Shown: piece by piece, positions 46,125 through 58,040 of the stretch | Layout of the letters: each line of letters opens with the position of its first letter | Position numbering within the stretch: position 1 is the first letter of the stretch | Assembly: GCF_000321225.1 (NCBI RefSeq) | Contig: NW_004451408.1 | Span: 93,069-157,068 of the forward strand | Reading direction: 5' to 3' | Length of the DNA: 64,000 nucleotides | Source of the DNA: Odobenus rosmarus divergens | Lineage: Eukaryota > Chordata > Mammalia > Carnivora > Odobenidae | Notes under the pieces: generated by a model | Databases searched by the model: none | What the model was told of the DNA's origin: nothing | Seen by the model: only the letters and a program-made list of their open reading frames with translations | Position numbers and translations under genes: made by a program

Positions 46125-48419
46125 GACTAAAACTTTTTATTAAAATAAAAAACTTTGTATAAAAGCATTACAGATCAAAAGCTCTATTTACAGTATTTAC
46201 ATTTTATTGATTCAATATTCAATTAGGCATCAAACATTGAACAGGCAGCAACAGGCTGCACATGCAAAGAAAATAGACACACACTTAGATTCCATCTCTA
46301 CAAAATAAGGACTTCATGAGTTTTAAGTAATAGGAATGTGGATCTCCAATTGATTTCATCTTTATGCATTCTTTGCAAGGAGAGTTACCCTATTTTCCTG
46401 GGAGACAGCAGTGGGAATGGGTGACAGGGAAATGCCCAGAATGGCTTCTGTTCATTAGCATTAGGGCTGCAAAGAAGTACATTCTAGATGCTTCCAAATT
46501 GCCCCTCAGAATCAGATCTCCCCCTCCCAGTTACAAAGTCATTCCCTAGTAAGCAACTTACCAAACTAATACAGCAAAGGGTGAGTAAAAAAAATGCAGT
46601 AAAGCTCCTCTCATTGGAAAACACCTTGGCAATTGTGCCAAACAGCTTAAAATAAAAATGGGCAGCAATGAAGAATAACAACAAAAATTTGATTCCCAAG
46701 CTAAAATCTCACAGATTCAGCCCAAAGCCAATTGACACACACCAACTATAAGTCCTGGGAGATGCAGATCCCTGGAAGAACCGTATGGATGGTGGCAACG
46801 GGGGCCTCACAAAACAGCCTTCAGAGAACAAATAGGCTGTTAACCAGTTCTAAGAAAAAGAGTTTTTCCTTTAAAAGCTATCTTTTGTCAGGCTGGGATT
46901 CCTCTAGCAATGAATGTAGTGCCAAGCTGTTAACCCAAAGACTGAAGCCCTTCACACCTCCTCCAGAGTCAACTGTAGGATCCTTTATTTGCTCTGGAAG
47001 CCCTTTTATCAGCACGTGAGTGTGGACTCTAAACACTGTTGTTTAAGAAACTCTCTGCAAATACTGGAGTGGGTAATCCCCAAAACAAGGTGTTAATTGG
47101 TCTCTTGGTGCTTCCAACCCCATACACAATAACCTGTAGTGTTGCTTTTCAAGTGTAGAGGTTCTGCCCTCACTGCTAGTCCCAAGTGCTGGGCCTGCTC
47201 CCCTGGCCTTGTGTCTTCTTTTTCTTCTTTTCAGCGTATGTTTTCCATGAGGGTAAAGGCAAAAGAAAGTAGTAAGAAATATAATGGATCTTTCTCTCTT
47301 CATCTAACAATAATTACACACTGTTACACCCAAAGTAAACCGGTGCATACAGTGTCTTCAGGAAGAACCACATTAGGAGGGAAGTTTGTCATTCCTAAAG
47401 CCTTCATCAAGAGCACAGGACTCCTCCATTAAATAATAAACACCTCTTAGTGCCTCCGGCCCAGATGCCCAGTTAACTGTGGCCCAGTTTCTCTGCTGTT
47501 GGCTGTGTGCTTAGCAGAGGCAGAGGGCCAATCAGTGAATTACTGACATTAATCCTTTTTAATATCTTTATTTTCATCTCCCACCTCTGACCTCCAGCAA
47601 CTTCACATTGTCAGCACAGATGCTGGAGTTTTTGAACCCTTCCCTCACCGCTAAAAATGCATTTTTCTCATAGGAGTGATGTGCTACAACTGTTGGAGTG
47701 GTAATCTGGCAGGACGGACCTACCCCAGCACCCACCAGGTGCGGATGGACTCCCTCTGGGTGCTACCCCCAAACTCCTTCATCTTTGGGACCACCACCCA
47801 CCACCATCATTTCAGTGGGAGTTCTTCGCTTTGGCATTCAACAGGAATCTGACCTGGGATTTTCGCTGGTTTTCTGTTGAGTAGATAGCCCTAGAACAGC
47901 AGAGTTTCCAATTTCCTTCTGCAGTTCTTGTCCTTTGCTTGGGAGCGGGGCCAGAGCAGTGTCAAAGGAAAGGACTGCATGAGGGCAAAGATCCTTCCCC
48001 CCAACTTTCCACGGCAGACACCGAGTTGACCTGTACTTGTGAGACCCTCTTGGGGCTGCATGTGCACTTCCTGTTGGGCCTGGCTGCCAAGTTTCCTCTG
48101 GTGGGACTGGGCCTGGAGCCCACAGAGCAGGGGTCAGGAGACAGGATGCAGGGTCTGTGTCGCTGTCTGAACTGGGAGCAGGGACTGAGGCGGCCGGGCG
48201 CTGGGAACTGAGCGCTCAGACATGACTTCACATCTCCGCGGACTGATGCAACAATGGCCCTGCTGAGGGTTCTGTTAAACAGCTCAGTGTTTGGTTCTCT
48301 GTCCTAAGTGATACTCTTGTCACTGAGCCAATGGCTTCATCACAGGAATTAAGCAAGGATCCCGTGATGGCCAATTTTTTGTTATTGGTAATAAAAGTCA
48401 CCATGATGGGCTCCCTATA
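46125..48419 (-). other. Candidate terminal exon and 3' UTR of an unrecognised minus-strand gene
   Basis: About 2.3 kb with no recognisable transposon, unlike its surroundings. At its left end two AATAAA signals are present on the minus strand (46208-46203 and 46141-46136); the second is followed after about 11 bases by an A run, fitting a cleavage site near 46125. At the right end, the minus-strand pyrimidine tract TGTTTTTTCTTTTTGGC (about 48451-48435) precedes GGTGGTCAG, a plausible 3' splice site ending at 48420. From 48419 the only frame without an early stop runs 63 codons to TGA at 48230-48228, starting Y-R-E-P-I-M-V-T and ending L-L-H-Q-S-A-E-M. I recognise no family. Alternatives are a retrocopied UTR (the A run is short and I found no duplication), a lncRNA exon, or chance. 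Everything beyond the motifs is inference. Confidence 0.3.
46136..46141 (-). terminator. Candidate polyadenylation signal AATAAA
   Basis: Minus-strand AATAAA close before an A-rich cleavage-like position. A second AATAAA is at 46208-46203. Confidence 0.35.
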
Positions 48420-48504
48420 CTGACCACCGTGCAAAAGCCAAAAAGAAAAAACAGCGGCACTCCCTTTCTAACAACTCCTCTACCTAAAGATTATTTTTAA
48501 GTCC

Positions 48505-48640
48505 TTCTATATGATTCATTCAACAAATATTCATTGAACAGTTTTTACTGGCATGGCACTATGCTGGGTGCTGGGTTTGCTAGTGGATGACGAATTCAAT
48601 ACCATCCTACCCTCAAGGAACTTAGAAGACATTAGAGAGG
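48505..48640 (-). mobile_element. L2 relic
   Basis: TTCATTCAACAAATATTCAT at 48513, GGCACTATGCTGGGTGCTGG at 48556 and CTACCCTCAAGGAACTTAGA at 48607: minus-strand L2. Confidence 0.85.
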
Positions 48641-48670
48641 ATGGATGCACACATAAAAACTAGGTGGTCC

Positions 48671-48840
48671 GGGGCGCCTGGGTGGCTCAGGCCATTGAGC
48701 GATTGACTCTTGGTTCAGGTCATGATCTCATGGGTCATGGTCTCCTGATCTCCCCATGCAGTGGGGAGTCTGCTTAAAGATTCTCTCCCTCTGCCCCTCC
48801 CCGCATTCATGCTCACTCACATGCTCTCTCTCTCTCAAAG
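48671..48840 (+). mobile_element. Can-SINE lacking its A-rich tail
   Basis: GGGGCGCCTGGGTGGCTCAG head and CT-rich end at 48820-48839, but the AAATAAATAAA tail is absent; 3'-truncated or recombined. Confidence 0.9.
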
Positions 48841-49255
48841 TACCGTGACAGAGACCTGGAGCTAGGGGAAGGCTATTTCTAGCTGAGGAAGAGCAATCAG
48901 GAGTTGGGCTGTGTTGAGTTGTCCTTGTGGGTATGTTATACTCAGGGGTGAGTGATTTATCTTCACCATTGTAACTCAGTGAGCATGTAGGTGTGGTGAA
49001 CTTCTCCCTTCTCCATGTCAGGATGGGGTAGAATGAATATGTATTTTACATAAAATCTCTCCCGGTCTAATCTGTATATCACTTCTACTACAATGGGTGA
49101 AAAAAGAGAGGGTGGCGAATGTCTGAATAATTTAGCATGACATCTAATAATAAACCCCACTGGCCATTCAAGATCCAGCAGTGCAATGTGGACAGTCCAC
49201 TGATACCCACGAGTAATCTGAAGAGGATTCCTGTCGGAGAATCAGAACAGCCTGC
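48841..49255. other. Unassigned sequence
   Basis: No gene recognised. Confidence 0.4.
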
Positions 49256-49615
49256 AGCTGTCTTCACTTCTTTACCGGAACTCCCCTTCTTCCCTCCACC
49301 AGCGATGCTCCTGCCACACACCCCTTCCCCTCCCAGTGCCTAAAACCTCACTTTCCAGGAACCTTCCTGAAGACCCTACCCAGAGAGGTTCTCCCTTCCC
49401 GCTCCCCCCCCCCCCCCCCCGTCTATTCAATTCATGAAATACATGACCCTTTGTAATGCTTATTTTCTTAGCATCTATCTTTCTGAGCAGACTGCAAACT
49501 CCTTACGGGATCCTTTCTGTCTCGTTCATGAAGGTATACCCAGGGCTGAACACAGGGCCCAATGCGTGGTAGATGTGTAACATTTCTTCGATGCGTGAAT
49601 AAATCAGTAAATAAA
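49256..49615 (+). mobile_element. L2 relic with internal poly-C
   Basis: AGACTGCAAACTCCTTACGG at 49490, CAGGGCTGAACACAGGGCCC near 49541, then ATGCGTGGTAGATGTG and GCGTGAATAAATCAGTAAAT follow the L2 3' end. Confidence 0.65.
49404..49420. repeat. Homopolymer (C)17
   Basis: Uninterrupted C run within the L2 relic. Confidence 0.95.
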
Positions 49616-49621
49616 TAAACA

Positions 49622-49735
49622 GTAGCACTATGACTTTAGCCAAGTCCTCCTACCTCTCTAGGCCATGGTTGCCACACCAATAAAATGAAAAAATTCAAGC
49701 CAGGGATCCCGGTTGAATACTCTAGGATTCTGAGA
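49622..49735 (+). mobile_element. MIR fragment
   Basis: TATGACTTTAGCCAAGTCCT, CTACCTCTCTAGGCCATGGT and ACCAATAAAATGAAAAAATT match the MIR core. Confidence 0.5.
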
Positions 49736-50956
49736 CTACTTGGCAAACTCAAAACTAGCTCCTCACCAGAAAGGGTTGAGCATCCCTGATTTCAACAGTT
49801 TGCTAGGAGGGAGATCAAATAGGCAATTGATGGGAGAATGTTGGGCATTCTGGTCTCATTTTTTTTTTTTTTATGAAAATGCCTAAATAAATGTTGTGTT
49901 TGCTGAAAAGCCAGGAAACCGAAACTGCCCCTCATGTGCCAGTGGATTGATTCACGCAGTGTGGCAGTCGGGGCGGGGAGGGGGGAGCCTAGGCTTAGCC
50001 CCCTCCCCTGGGGGGCACTAATATGAAAATGCCTGCAAAGTATTTTCTGACAGAGATAAAATTGCCTCTGCTCAAACCCACAAGCTTGCATGAAGTGCCT
50101 CACTTCAACCTAGGTCTAGCACTGCCTTAGAGATCCAAAAGGTGGGTGGTCTGAACCTCTACTTCTAAGCCTACCTCAGACTCAAACAAACCCCACATTA
50201 GTTCAAAACACAGAGGCCAGAGGGATTGGCTGGATCAGCAATGCTGGTAAATACAGTGGCTTTTTTTCTTTAATCAGCAGGAAACACAAGCTCCTGTGCG
50301 GGGCAGGGGCAGCAGGGGGAGGGGGAGGCACTGAAAGTAATTTCTATCTGAAGCCATGTAGTAGCCCATGTGAAACGCATCCGTGGTGTCATTCTAATTC
50401 CCACCAGACCCAGCTCCAAAACTTTTTTAATCAGTCTTTCCTATTTCCTGTTATCAAAGAACATGGGGTTATTAAAAAAAAATGCACTGGGTATTCCCAA
50501 GTGTTGATAAGGCTTAGAATCCTGCACATCGCATGAGAGGAAATCAAAAGTCTTAATTAAAAGTTTTGTTCTCACAATCAAATCTTGAACTTGTGCCCTG
50601 TGGCTCCAGTTCTCATGCGGTAACTCAATTTCCATTTTCCTCCAAGAGATAAGTCAACAGTAAAGGGGATGAACCATTTTCAGAAGATTATTAATTATAA
50701 TCTGGGGTTTCGAAGGGAACAGCATTTTGCTGTATCGTCATACTCTGGAGGCTCTGCTAGCCTCTCTGTGCGCCCCGCACTTGGGTGCACCCCGCAGTCC
50801 ATGAATATGTGTAGAGCTGAATTTCTCCTGGACTGATCACAGGCGCTCATCTCCAGGGCTGACCACACAGACAGAGGCAGCTCATTACATATTACGATTC
50901 AGTGAAAAGAAACTGGAAACAGACCTGCCATTAGATGGCCTGGGTGTTTTTCATCA
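49736..50956. other. Unassigned sequence, part possibly conserved non-coding
   Basis: No gene recognised. 50380-50760 is repeat-free, AT-rich and contains GATAAG and ATTAATTATAATC motifs. Confidence 0.35.
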
Positions 50957-51158
50957 TTTTTTAAAAGATCTTATTTATTTATTTATTTGACAGAGATAGA
51001 GAGAGGGAGACAGCGAGAGAGGGAACACAAGCAGGGGGAGTGGGAGAGGAAGAAGCAGGTTTCCCGCTGAGCAGGAAGCCCGAGCAGGGACCCCAGGACC
51101 CTGGGATCATGACCTGAGCCAAAGGCAGATGCTTAACGAATGGGACACCCAGGTGCCC
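50957..51158 (-). mobile_element. Can-SINE
   Basis: Tail complement TTTAAAAGATCTTATTTATT, body close to consensus with a deletion around 51083 (B-box region), head complement GACACCCAGGTGCCCC. Confidence 0.93.
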
Positions 51159-51737
51159 CCACCCATCTCTTGATTACTCGACTGGTGAGTTCCACAGGTG
51201 CCTGAAGCTCCACCCCGCCCCCCGTGTTGGCGTGCTTTGGGGCTATTTCTGGCTGAAGGAAAGTACAAGAGGTGAAATTCTAATTAATTTAATTTTCCCA
51301 CCTTTTACAACTACAAGATTTTCTGAAGAAGAAACCTTAAAGTTCTGGCATATTCAAGGTTCTTTGGATCTAAATCGATCTAAATCATGCCCGATGTATC
51401 TGTTCCCTTTGCCCAAGCATGACTGAAATGGAGCCAAACTAATCAAATCTTATTATTCTATTTTGCCATTTTGTATTTTAAGAAATCCATATTTTGAATA
51501 CACGTAGGAGCCTTTTTGCCAAAGAGCAGCACCCTGTTGTGGGTATTCTCCCAGTGATCCAATCCGTACGTCCTTGGTCTTCTATTAAGGACCCTTGAGT
51601 GCTAAGAAAGCCTAGATAGCTCTCCAGCCCACAATGTAACGGAGAGATCATCTCTCTCCAAGCAAAGGCAGCAGTATGCAGGGAGCGAAGAGGGAATTGT
51701 CCTGGGTGACAAGAAACACCACTCGGGTCAAGCACTG
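51159..51737. other. Unassigned sequence
   Basis: No gene recognised. Confidence 0.4.
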
Positions 51738-51840
51738 CAGCCACCTCAACCTCCTCCTCCTTCCCACTCTCCTGCTTCCCACCCCCTCCTCCCTCCCACG
51801 CCTCCCCCTTCTCCTTCTCCTCTCCCCGCCCCCCGCACCG
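51738..51840. repeat. Polypyrimidine tract (C/T-rich)
   Basis: Nearly pure C/T over about 100 bases. It produces an Arg/Gly/Glu-rich minus-strand frame (52019-51648) that is composition, not a gene. Confidence 0.85.
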
Positions 51841-52852
51841 TGTGAAGACAGAGGAACTAATTTATCAGCCCCCTTCCTGCACAGAGTTGGAGTGAGCTTC
51901 CCCCCGCACCTGCCCCCACGCCTCCAGGTTTTGCACCTCCTTTCCTCCTCAAATTCATCTATGAGGCTTTGAGGGGCCTGTAGGTGGGTACATTCCAAAA
52001 ACGATCTTGACCATTTCATTGTCAGGGAATCCGCATGAGCTAGTTTCTGTAGTTGCTCTTCCCTCCAGCTCTCTCCGGAAGGCAGGAGTCATGTCTGGCC
52101 CCTTCTCATCTGCCCTCTCCACCCCTCACACCAAACCCACTGTCTCTGGCACCCCTGCTGAAAACAATAGGTGGAGGAGAAAATACTTCCGGGATTAGTC
52201 TCCTAAATCTTTCACCGGCTTCCCTAGAAAGTCTTTACCCTGGAGCGAGTTTGGTGTGGAAGAGCCTTAGAAGATCATTCCTGACTCATTAGCACGTTTC
52301 TGCAATGTACCAGCTGGATCATCTGAAAATCATTCTGCTACCCAGGAGGAAAGGCTTTTCGCCAAACTGCAGGCTCACTCGAAGAATTTAGTGCAATCTT
52401 GTCTGAGGCAAAGCCGAGGAGGTCCTTCGGAGACTCATTTTCTGACCTCCAGAGCGTCAGTGCCCCCCTCCCCGCCCATGGATTTTTACAGAGATTCTGT
52501 CCCTGTCCGCAAATCGTCCTAAAGAAGGCTTGGGGAAGTAATCCACTGTGTTGCTGCCTCTGTGCATACCTGGGAAGAGAGAAGTCATCTACCTTCCTAT
52601 TCCTGATGGAGTGGCTCCTGGGAAGTAGTAGGACCCTGCCCTCTCAGACCCCCGAGAATTCAATCAGGCAGATAACACAAGCCTTTAGATGTTCACGTGT
52701 GCATTCACCATTTATTTCCTGAATAACTTTTACCTTTTCTGCTTTGGCCTCTTCCATGTCCAAGATTTTATCATCACTTTCTCATTGTATTTGTGTCTGT
52801 TTTTCTATCCCTTGTTAATGCTCTACGTGGCATGTCACTTTATTGATAATAA
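51841..52852. other. Unassigned sequence
   Basis: No gene recognised. The 107-codon frame at 52399-52722 has no ATG start and no family resemblance. Confidence 0.4.
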
Positions 52853-53095
52853 CAGAAGCTACCATTTATTGAGTCCGTACCTGTGTCAGCCCCTGCACTG
52901 AGGGCTTACACACATCACCTTATTTCTGTCTTGACCCACTGCAAAGTACATGTTTAACAGCCCATTTACAAAGGGGGAAACTGAGGTTTAGGAAAATTAG
53001 GACTGTCACTCAAATCACACAGCTAGAAAGCGGCAGTCAGGATCTGAACCTTGCTCTATCTGGCTCACCAGCACTGCTCAAAGCCTCCGCCCTAA
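52853..53095 (-). mobile_element. MIR relic
   Basis: AGCTACCATTTATTGAGTCC, CAGCCCATTTACAAAGGGGG, GGAAACTGAGGTTTAGG, CAAATCACACAGCTAGAAAG and GATCTGAACC follow minus-strand MIR in order, nearly full length. Confidence 0.85.
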
Positions 53096-53775
53096 AACAC
53101 AGAGAGCCCAGGAAATAGACATTTTTCTCTAATTGACACCCATATCTGAGCAGAGGCTATATAGAGCCTGAGCAGGGTCCATTGTCACTAGCTGTCTGAA
53201 GATGATGATGAAGACCAGGACGGCCACCATGACAATTTCTGCAAAAAGGCACAATACAAAAGGAATTTCAGAATTGTCAGAAACCTCGAGGCCAGGAACA
53301 TGCCTAGCTCCTAACACAGAGCAGGGTGCTAAATGGGCGCCTGATCAAATGCTTTTGATGATGAAAGAGAATTCCTCGGGCAAGGGAGACAGGAGATCAG
53401 TGAAATGAGGAGTATTAAGTGAAGACCCCCAGGGAGCAGGAACAGGGGTGCCATCAAAGACAGGGAGACGAGTCAGACAAACATAAAACCAGCACAATTA
53501 TGAAGAGAAAAGGAGAGGCTTTGGAAGCTGGAGGGATGGGAGAAGGTCAGAGAGTGTACCAGAAATCCCTCTGCTGTTGAATTCTGGTCTTCAAATCTCT
53601 GCGTCTGTCTTCCTCCTTCTCAGTACTAACCCTCCAGCAACGTGGGCCAGCAGAGTGCTGACGCCTAATGAGGTTTGAGTTTAGAAAATCATCGGCGTGA
53701 ATTAGGAGAGACTTGATTTTGACATATTTAGTCTCTCTGTCCTTAGTTTTCTTATCAAATATATCCACTCATCCT
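53096..53775. other. Unassigned sequence
   Basis: No gene recognised. Confidence 0.4.
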
Positions 53776-53945
53776 AAAATATTGAGAGCCTGCTGTACGC
53801 AGGGTTTTGTCATAGTACCGTGAGAGATGTGAGAAATGGGATGCATGATCCCTGACCCTGAGTGTCTTGCTCGCTAGCTTGTAACACAAGAAATACACAT
53901 ACAAAAAAGGTGAATGAAAAGAATGCTAGGATTTTTTAAAAAGTG
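53776..53945 (-). mobile_element. L2 relic
   Basis: ATATTGAGAGCCTGCTGTAC, ATGATCCCTGACCCTGAGTG and ACACAAGAAATACACATACA fit minus-strand L2. Confidence 0.5.
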
Positions 53946-54039
53946 AATACACTGAGTTCAGATCCACATCCATCTGTCTGACACCATCCCTACTTGAAGG
54001 TCTAATAAATACCTTAAGCATTAACATGTTCAAACATCC

Positions 54040-55025
54040 TTGGTTTTCCCAGGGTGCTGACCCTCCCTTCATCATTCTCTTGATCATCCTTCAAGGCCTA
54101 GCTTGTCCCCCTCTGAGGAGCCAACCTGCCCTCTAGCCCATACCAACTTCTCCCTCTAAAACATTTTACTCTCTGCCTGCCTCACAGAGGTGACCCCTGT
54201 CATCCTCACCTCAGTAAAAAGGAGGTTTGTTACTTGCCCTCTCTGGTTTACATTGGTCTGTCAGCGAGTCATGCCAGCCTCATCTCCAAGACTTCTCCCA
54301 GTCTGTACCCTTCCCTCGTCCTGCATCACTTCCATCACCAGCACTCTCTGGGATTCCTGCAGTGGCCTCATAACCAGCCTCCCTGCCTCCATTTGGTGGC
54401 TCCTCTGTTCTTTCTCCACACAGCAGCCAGGGTGATATTTCTAAAATAAATCAGAGCATATCATTCTTCTCCTTAAAATCTCTGAATGTCTTCTCATCAC
54501 ATGTAAACTGAAATCTAAAACTTCTGACCTGAGGCTGCAAGGCTGTGTCCAATCTGGGGCCCACATATGCCTGTGACAACCTCTCTGAACTACGTGCTTC
54601 CCCCCTGTACCCAGCAGATAAATGGACGTTCTCTGCGTTCCTCCAACCACTAGGCTTACTCCATTCTTGGGGCACTGAACTTGCTAGCCTCTTCACCTAG
54701 AAACTTCTTGCCCCAGATTATCCCAGGGTTAACTCCTTTATGATTCAGATCTCAGCTTACATGTTCCCTGCTCAGAAAATCAGTAAATTCTCCTTTCCAC
54801 ATCACCAATTCAAAATAGCTGCTTGAAGACTTTCAAATCCATCCCTGTTTAATTTTCCTCATAGCACTTATCACTAGAGTATTCTCAATGGCTGATTTAT
54901 TTATGTAATTGCTAACTACCTCTTCCACACACACATAATTAGAGTGTAAGCTTCATTCTGTGCCCTAATCCACACTACTTCTCCAGTGCCTAGGAGAACG
55001 CTCAGTAAATATTTACTGAATACAT
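54040..55025 (+). mobile_element. Long L2 relic (ORF end and 3' UTR)
   Basis: In order: CATCCTTCAAGGCCTAGCTT at 54087, AGGGTGATATTTCTAAAATA at 54430, CCTTATGATTCAGATCTCAG-like sequence near 54738, TTTCCTCATAGCACTTATCA at 54853, GTGTAAGCTTCATTCTGTGC at 54944, TCAGTAAATATTTACTGAAT at the end. Many stops; ancient. Confidence 0.85.
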
Positions 55026-55262
55026 TAATGTAGTACAATAGCACTTTTCCTAACTAGGAAATGGTGCTGGTAATACATAAAAGCTAGTGTGTTCCAGAGG
55101 ACAAAGAAAGGAGTATGATCTGGCTGTGTCAGGGAGGCCTCATGGAGGCAGAGACAAGCTGAGCCATGAAGGGGGAATAGGAGATGAGCAGTGAGAGGGA
55201 GCAGGTCAAGTATATCTGGCCAGGGATGCGGCACAAAGACAATGTCCTTGGTACACAGTAAA

Positions 55263-55540
55263 AAGCAGTAAGCCTTGGGGAGCCAGGGTGGCACAATCAG
55301 TTAAGCTGACTTGGTTTCAGCTCCAGTCATGATCTCAGGATTGTGATCTCAGGATCGTGAGAGCAAACCCCACGTCAGGCTCCGTGCTCAGTGCAGGATC
55401 TGCTTGAGACTCTCTCTTCCTCTCCCTCTGCCTCTCTCTCTCTCTCTCTCTCATTCCCTCCCCAAAATAAATAAACAAATAAATAAATAAATAAATAAAT
55501 AAATCTTAAAAAAAAAAAAAAAAGAAGCAGTAAGGCCTTG
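55263..55540 (+). mobile_element. Can-SINE with target-site duplication
   Basis: Element 55278-55524 with an internal small duplication (ATCTCAGGATTGTG / ATCTCAGGATCGTG at 55333-55360), a CT run, an expanded (AAAT)n tail and a poly-A. Flanks AAGCAGTAAGCCTTG and AAGCAGTAAGGCCTTG. Confidence 0.95.
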
Positions 55541-56790
55541 ATACATATCCAGGCAGCCCAACTCCACAAATACTCCAAATACCAACTACTGGTAACCTGG
55601 GGAATACTGTATTCATTCAGACTTGAGATGATGACCTAAAGCAAAGTGAGGTTGGAATAGAAATGCAGTGGGAGTAGAAAGAAGAGAAAATGAGAGGGAC
55701 ATTATAGAGAAGAGAGGAATAGGCAACAGGTTATTTTAGTATAATTAAATGGAGCAGAAATAAGTTAGAAGTAGCAGGAGGAATCAAAGATGAATTTGAA
55801 AATCAAAAATAAACTTTTAAAACTGGAGAAAATGGTAGTGCTATTGATTGTAAAGAGGAGGATTCAGATTATGTGGGAAAGTGGGTCACATTTTAGAGTT
55901 GAGTCTGAAAAGGTGGTGGGGCCTTCTAATGGAAGTATCTAGGAAGCCATGGGAAACGTCTGATGAGATCACAGCCAGAGAAATGTGTCCCTGAGTCATC
56001 TAAATGGGAATCATAGAGGATGTTGTGAATTATTCCAAGAGAGGGGAAGACCAAAGAAATAGTCCCAATGTCTCTCCCCTGAGCTGCTGCCTTCCAGTTT
56101 CAGGAAGGGGAGACCTGCCCCAAGGTAGAGGTGGAGGTGGATCCCAAGCATCGTCCTTGAAGAATAGAGAAGCAAGTTGAAGCACTATGGAAGCAGAGAG
56201 TCTAGGTGGGAAGATACAATCCAGGTGCTGGTGCTCATGTGTCATAGAAGTTGAAAAGGTAAAAACCAATGGAGACTTGGTGAGGAGGGAATGAGAACTT
56301 GGTCCACAGTTGGGGATACATAGAAGAAGGGAAGGAAGCCAACAAGGATATACACTCTATATGGTCAGAAGACTGTGGGTGGTAGAGTCCAGCAGCCAAG
56401 GGATGAAGCTTCAAGAGACCAGATGTGACCAGAGTGTCTTGTGTTTCAAGGAGGTCAAGAGGAATAAAGTCTAAGGAAAGGTAATCAGGCTTTCCAATCT
56501 GTGAATTTACATTGACTGTTGGGAACAATTTCAGTTGAGTGGTAGGCCAGAAACCAGATTGTTTGGGTTTATGGGTAGGAAATAGAAACCCCAGGAGCAC
56601 AGAATTGGCTCAAGAGGAAGAATTGCAGTAACCCCTTTTTAGTGTTCTGTAAAGTAGTGGATGAAGTCATTGGCTGAAAGAGAAGAAACGGAAGTGGGGT
56701 TCAAAGGAACAGAGAAGCGCTGGCATAGGGCCTATGGAGACAGGGTAGAGAATAAACTTTCAGACGGGATGGTTACTCAAAAAATGAAAA
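55541..56790. other. Purine-rich sequence, possibly an old repeat
   Basis: Long A/G-rich stretch whose phrases (CATGGGAAACGTCTGATGAG, CCAAGGGATGAAGCTTCAAG) recall a common ancient mammalian repeat that I cannot name. No gene; the 121-codon minus-strand frame (56600-56235) has no recognised family. Confidence 0.35.
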
Positions 56791-56794
56791 ATGC

Positions 56795-56910
56795 TGAACG
56801 CAGTCATTAGTTCACTCAGTAAATACTTTCTGAGCACTGTCTTAGGCAGAGAGATGCAGCCATGAATAAGACAGTAGCCCGTGCCCTCATCTAGCTTGAA
56901 GAGGTGGGTG
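56795..56910 (-). mobile_element. L2 relic
   Basis: CACTCAGTAAATACTTTCTG, AGCACTGTCTTAGGCAGAGA and AGCCATGAATAAGACAGTAG fit minus-strand L2. MIR-like sequence may follow to about 57060. Confidence 0.65.
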
Positions 56911-57069
56911 GTCATGGCAGCCATGATCACAGTCGCCATTACACTTCTGTAACACTTTATATTTGGAAAAGCACTTGCACGTGCTCTTATTTCATTCAAA
57001 CCAGACAAGCTAAGCAGTTAGAAGGCATGTGAAAGGCTCCAAAGCTAGTTACTGTGAGTGTAAAAGTGA

Positions 57070-57879
57070 AAGCTCTTGTGTCTGGACTCCGGCAGATGCT
57101 TCTCACAACAAACAACTGGATGGGCAGAATTAGCTATCTGGAGCATCTCTTTTCTTTACTCTCTTCTCCCTCTCCTCTTTCAGTTAGATGAAGTCTTCTT
57201 CTTATATCTAATATCTTGATCTGGGCTTAGCTCCAGCATTGAAATGCCTGTTCACATCTAATACACAACTTTGGATTTGGGTGTAGCCAAAGATAGTAGC
57301 CACCAGTTTTTAGATGAACACTGTGTAGTAGACAGCTTTTAGGTACATTAACTCAAATCCTCAAGAACCCAGCTATCACCTGGAATTTCCTTGTTCCTTG
57401 AGCTCTAGTGAACTTGGCTTGAAACTCCCAATTCTAAAAACTGTGAAAGTTCAAAGCCCTTCTTTCAATTTCTATGAATTCCCAGAGCGTTAGAGTCTAA
57501 TCTCCTTGTATGTGGTTTATATTCACCTGCGCTATCTTCTCTTTGGCCCCAAGCTGAAATCCAGCCCCGTCCACTTGTTTCCAGAACCAATCTCGTGAGT
57601 TTAATCAAATCTATGGGTTTGCTAGGGGGCAAGAAAAGGGTTTGAGGAAATGTTTAATTAAACAATATAGAGCCCTCTACCATCTCACTATCTCCACCCT
57701 CTCCTCTTTCCCCTTCCCCCTTATAAGCTAAGTCAAATCCTCCTTCTATTTTGTGCAATTCAATGTATTAATCACATTGGGCGTCTTGAGCTTGTCTTTG
57801 GGGGTCTTACCCCTCCAAAGTATCTCTTCCAAATAAGTATAGTATTCTCTACAAGAGAAATTAAGGCAAATAGCATGTT
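57070..57879. other. Unassigned sequence
   Basis: No gene recognised. Confidence 0.4.
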
Positions 57880-58038
57880 CTACATCTTGTGACATTCATA
57901 ATAACCCTCTGAAAGAGACATCATTATTATTTTCATTTTGTAGACAAAGATCTTGATGCACAATAAAGTTAAATCCCCTGCCCACATTTTTATAGTTGAT
58001 AAGTAGCAAGCCTAGAGTACAACTAAGATCTGTCTGAC
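57880..58038 (-). mobile_element. MIR relic
   Basis: ATTTTCATTTTGTAGACAAA, TTAAATCCCCTGCCCACATT and GATAAGTAGCAAGCCTAGAG follow minus-strand MIR. Confidence 0.65.
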
Positions 58039-58040
58039 TT

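Noticed and set aside
51648..52019. Arg-rich 123-codon minus-strand frame
   Set aside because: Composition effect of the polypyrimidine tract; no family resemblance.
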